From: Ignavibacteriales bacterium
Lineage (GTDB): Bacteria; Bacteroidota; Ignavibacteria; Ignavibacteriales; Melioribacteraceae
DNA: 64,000 nucleotides
Assembly: GCA_026390775.1 (NCBI GenBank)
Contig: JAPLFF010000006.1
Location: forward strand, 1 to 64,000
Direction of reading: 5' to 3'
Part shown: positions 62,477 through 64,000 of the stretch, one piece after another
Position numbering within the stretch: position 1 is the stretch's first letter
Layout of the letters: every line of letters begins with the position of its first letter
Notes under the pieces: model-generated
The model's database searches: none
The model's input: the letters and a program-made list of their open reading frames with translations, nothing else
What the model was told of the DNA's origin: nothing
Translations under genes and position numbers: made by a program

Positions 62477-64000
62477 TTATTTATTAAACTCTCTAATAAT
62501 TTTTTGAATTTCATCTTCGCTAATCCCGCTTCCCAAAAGAGCGCTATTCTTCTCGCTAACAGATTTTCTGCTTACATTTCCTAAAGGATTAGTTGAAGGA
62601 TTTCCTGCTCGAGCGCGTAATCGTTCTTCAATCTGCTTAGTAAAATTTCCTTCTCGATAAGAACTTTTTGTATTTATCTCGGAAGGAAGATCAAAGGAAG
62701 TTACACAATTGCCTGGATTAACCGGCCGAATTTCAAAAGCAAGAGTTTTCACATTCATTAAATGCTTAGCTGTTACGTTCTCAGATATAATAGAACCGCC
62801 CCATGTTCCAGGACCAAGTGTCATTGAAGGCATTAATCCGGTTGTATATCCTACAGCCCCAACTGATGCAGGTGTATTAACTACAATTCTAAATGCCGGT
62901 TTTTCAAGAGCAAATTTCATAATTATTTCTTTATCATTGGAATGAATCGCCATTGTGTGACCGATTCCTCCGAACTCTAATAATTCTATTGAACGATGAC
63001 AACCTTCTAACCAACCGTCTACGGTATAGAAAGCCAGCATAGGAGAAAGTTTTTCTATTGATAACGGTTCATCTTTTCCTACATGTTCACATTCAGCAAT
63101 AAGAACAGTTGTATTATCCGGAACACTGAATCCGGCATAGTTTGCTATCCATGACGCAGGTTTGCCGACAATCTCTGCATTTAGTTTTGCGCCTCGTGCA
63201 ACTTTATTTTCTAATTTTTTCTTTTCTTCGGCGTTTACAAAATAACAACCGATTCTTTTTGCTTCATCAATTACTTTTTCTCTTAAAGATCTGTCAACAA
63301 TCATCGCTTGTTCGGATGAACAGAGTGTTCCATTATCGAATGTAGTTCCATAGACAATATCTGCAACAGCCTTTTGATAATTTGCAGTTCGTTCTATGAA
63401 AGCAGGAACATTTCCGCTGCCCACGCCATAAGCGGGTGTGCCAGAACTATAAGCGGCGTGAACCATTGGCATTCCTCCGGTTGCAAGAATTACTGCAACG
63501 TTTTTATCCTTCATTAATGCATCGGTACCTTCAAGAGTTGGAATGCTTAAACACTGAATTAATCCTTTTGGCGCCCCGGCTTTTTCTGCGGCTTCTGAAA
63601 CAACACGCAAAGCTTCAGTTGTACATTTTAATGCTTTGGGGTGAGGAGAGACAACAATTCCGTTTCTGCACTTTAGAGATATTATTGCTTTGAACATTGC
63701 TGTTGAAGTCGGATTAGTTGAAGGAACTAATGCTGCAACAACTCCCATCGGTTCAGCTATCTTTAAAATTTTTCCATTCTTTTGTATATCTATAACTCCA
63801 ACAGTTTTCAAATCTTTTATGGATTCCCAAACATCTTTTGTGCCGAATTGATTTTTTATTGTTTTGTCTGCTACTTTACCAAATCCCGTTTCTTCGTGAG
63901 CTAATTGAGCAAGATGTTCTGCTTCTTTGTATCCGGCATCAGCCATTGCTTTAACAATTTTATCTACTTGTTCTTGATTATAATGTTTGAATTCGAGTTG
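62477..64000 (-). CDS. CoA-acylating aldehyde dehydrogenase with C-terminal tail extension (partial, 5' end outside window)
   Basis: 507 residues are visible; the frame is open to the window end (FKHYNQEQVDKIVKAMADAGYKEAEHLAQL), so the ATG at 63946 is internal. The EutE/PduP/AdhE-type fold is clear: MGVVAALVPSTNPTSTAMFKAI, ATGGMPMVHAAYSSGTPAYGVGSGNVPA, catalytic Cys in FDNGTLCSSEQ (visible residue ~227) and TLGPGTWGGSIISENVTAKHLMN. It oxidises an aldehyde to acyl-CoA with NAD. After the core, a linker (~nt 62540-62640, rich in Asn, Ser and Gly) leads to a short amphipathic helix ISEDEIQKIIREFNK at the very end, like encapsulation peptides of microcompartment enzymes. No shell protein is in the window. 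Confidence 0.93.
   Translation of the reverse strand, partial: QLEFKHYNQEQVDKIVKAMADAGYKEAEHLAQLAHEETGFGKVADKTIKNQFGTKDVWESIKDLKTVGVIDIQKNGKILKIAEPMGVVAALVPSTNPTSTAMFKAIISLKCRNGIVVSPHPKALKCTTEALRVVSEAAEKAGAPKGLIQCLSIPTLEGTDALMKDKNVAVILATGGMPMVHAAYSSGTPAYGVGSGNVPAFIERTANYQKAVADIVYGTTFDNGTLCSSEQAMIVDRSLREKVIDEAKRIGCYFVNAEEKKKLENKVARGAKLNAEIVGKPASWIANYAGFSVPDNTTVLIAECEHVGKDEPLSIEKLSPMLAFYTVDGWLEGCHRSIELLEFGGIGHTMAIHSNDKEIIMKFALEKPAFRIVVNTPASVGAVGYTTGLMPSMTLGPGTWGGSIISENVTAKHLMNVKTLAFEIRPVNPGNCVTSFDLPSEINTKSSYREGNFTKQIEERLRARAGNPSTNPLGNVSRKSVSEKNSALLGSGISEDEIQKIIREFNK

Noticed and set aside
1-64000. CRISPR arrays, tRNA or rRNA genes, insertion sequences, prophage
   Set aside because: No regularly spaced short repeats with unique spacers, no cloverleaf or rRNA sequence, and no transposase, integrase or phage structural gene were recognised. 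The regular repeats seen are coding (giant gene, Ig repeats) or short intergenic elements.

Overview
The window is AT-rich and densely coding. It looks like a chromosome segment of a free-living Gram-negative bacterium of the Fibrobacterota-Chlorobiota-Bacteroidota group, most likely an Ignavibacteria/Melioribacter-type organism. The evidence is: secreted proteins ending in type IX secretion sorting domains with the NYPNPFNP-type start, a complete Kdo and Lpt gene run (so an LPS-bearing outer membrane), a bacillithiol deacetylase, a Bat aerotolerance-type operon, and a Bacteroidota-style promoter (TTTG-N20-TAAATTTG) ahead of yicC. This placement is inference from family content, not from an rRNA; I see no rRNA, tRNA, CRISPR array, transposase, integrase or prophage.

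Layout. 1-10455: three consecutive plus-strand genes for a giant beta-rich protein (5' end outside the window), a fibronectin type III protein and an outer-membrane beta-barrel protein; the first and third share the same N-terminal modules. 10596-13394: a secreted Ig-repeat protein with a sorting domain. 13590-23795: housekeeping genes on the plus strand (malic enzyme/phosphotransacetylase fusion, an L,D-transpeptidase-like protein lacking its cysteine, a BamA/TamA-like barrel, yicC-gmk-rpoZ, uracil-DNA glycosylase, dnaB, a DUF1460 protein). 23824-35876: mostly minus-strand genes (nfo, gatB, a four-helix-bundle gene, ettA, a secreted M28 peptidase, several lipoproteins) with bshB1, an RmlD-like reductase and a DUF302 protein on the plus strand. 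This part is rich in small intergenic repeats. 35992-42355: an rRNA methyltransferase, then a minus-strand Spy-like/MacA/MacB/TolC tripartite exporter operon. 42752-52085: moxR-DUF58-Bat operon (two VWA proteins, TPR and BatD proteins) followed by an M48 peptidase. 52169-62234: a VWA lipoprotein, gatC, kdsB, a B12-binding mutase subunit, a membrane acyltransferase, ruvB and then kdsA / KdsC-like HAD / kdsD / lptC / LptA-like / lptB, a single LPS core-building and LPS-export run. 62477-64000: a CoA-acylating aldehyde dehydrogenase, cut by the window end, whose C-terminal tail resembles a microcompartment encapsulation peptide.

How it fits together. Kdo is made from arabinose-5-phosphate (kdsD), condensed (kdsA), dephosphorylated (KdsC-like) and activated (kdsB), while LptC/LptA-like/LptB move finished LPS; LptD, LptF and LptG are not here. 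The Bat operon is tightly coupled, with ATGA/GTGA overlaps. The least explained parts are the three-gene surface cluster at the left end, the intergenic repeats (a 28-bp palindrome family with conserved arms and changing centres; degenerate 7- and 8-bp tandem repeats, some in inverted pairs and one pair framing a mobile-type four-helix-bundle gene), and two short protein-like remnants at 35000-35155 and 62231-62422. Starts were moved from the longest open frame wherever a Shine-Dalgarno sequence, signal peptide or family N-terminus argued for it; each entry says so.
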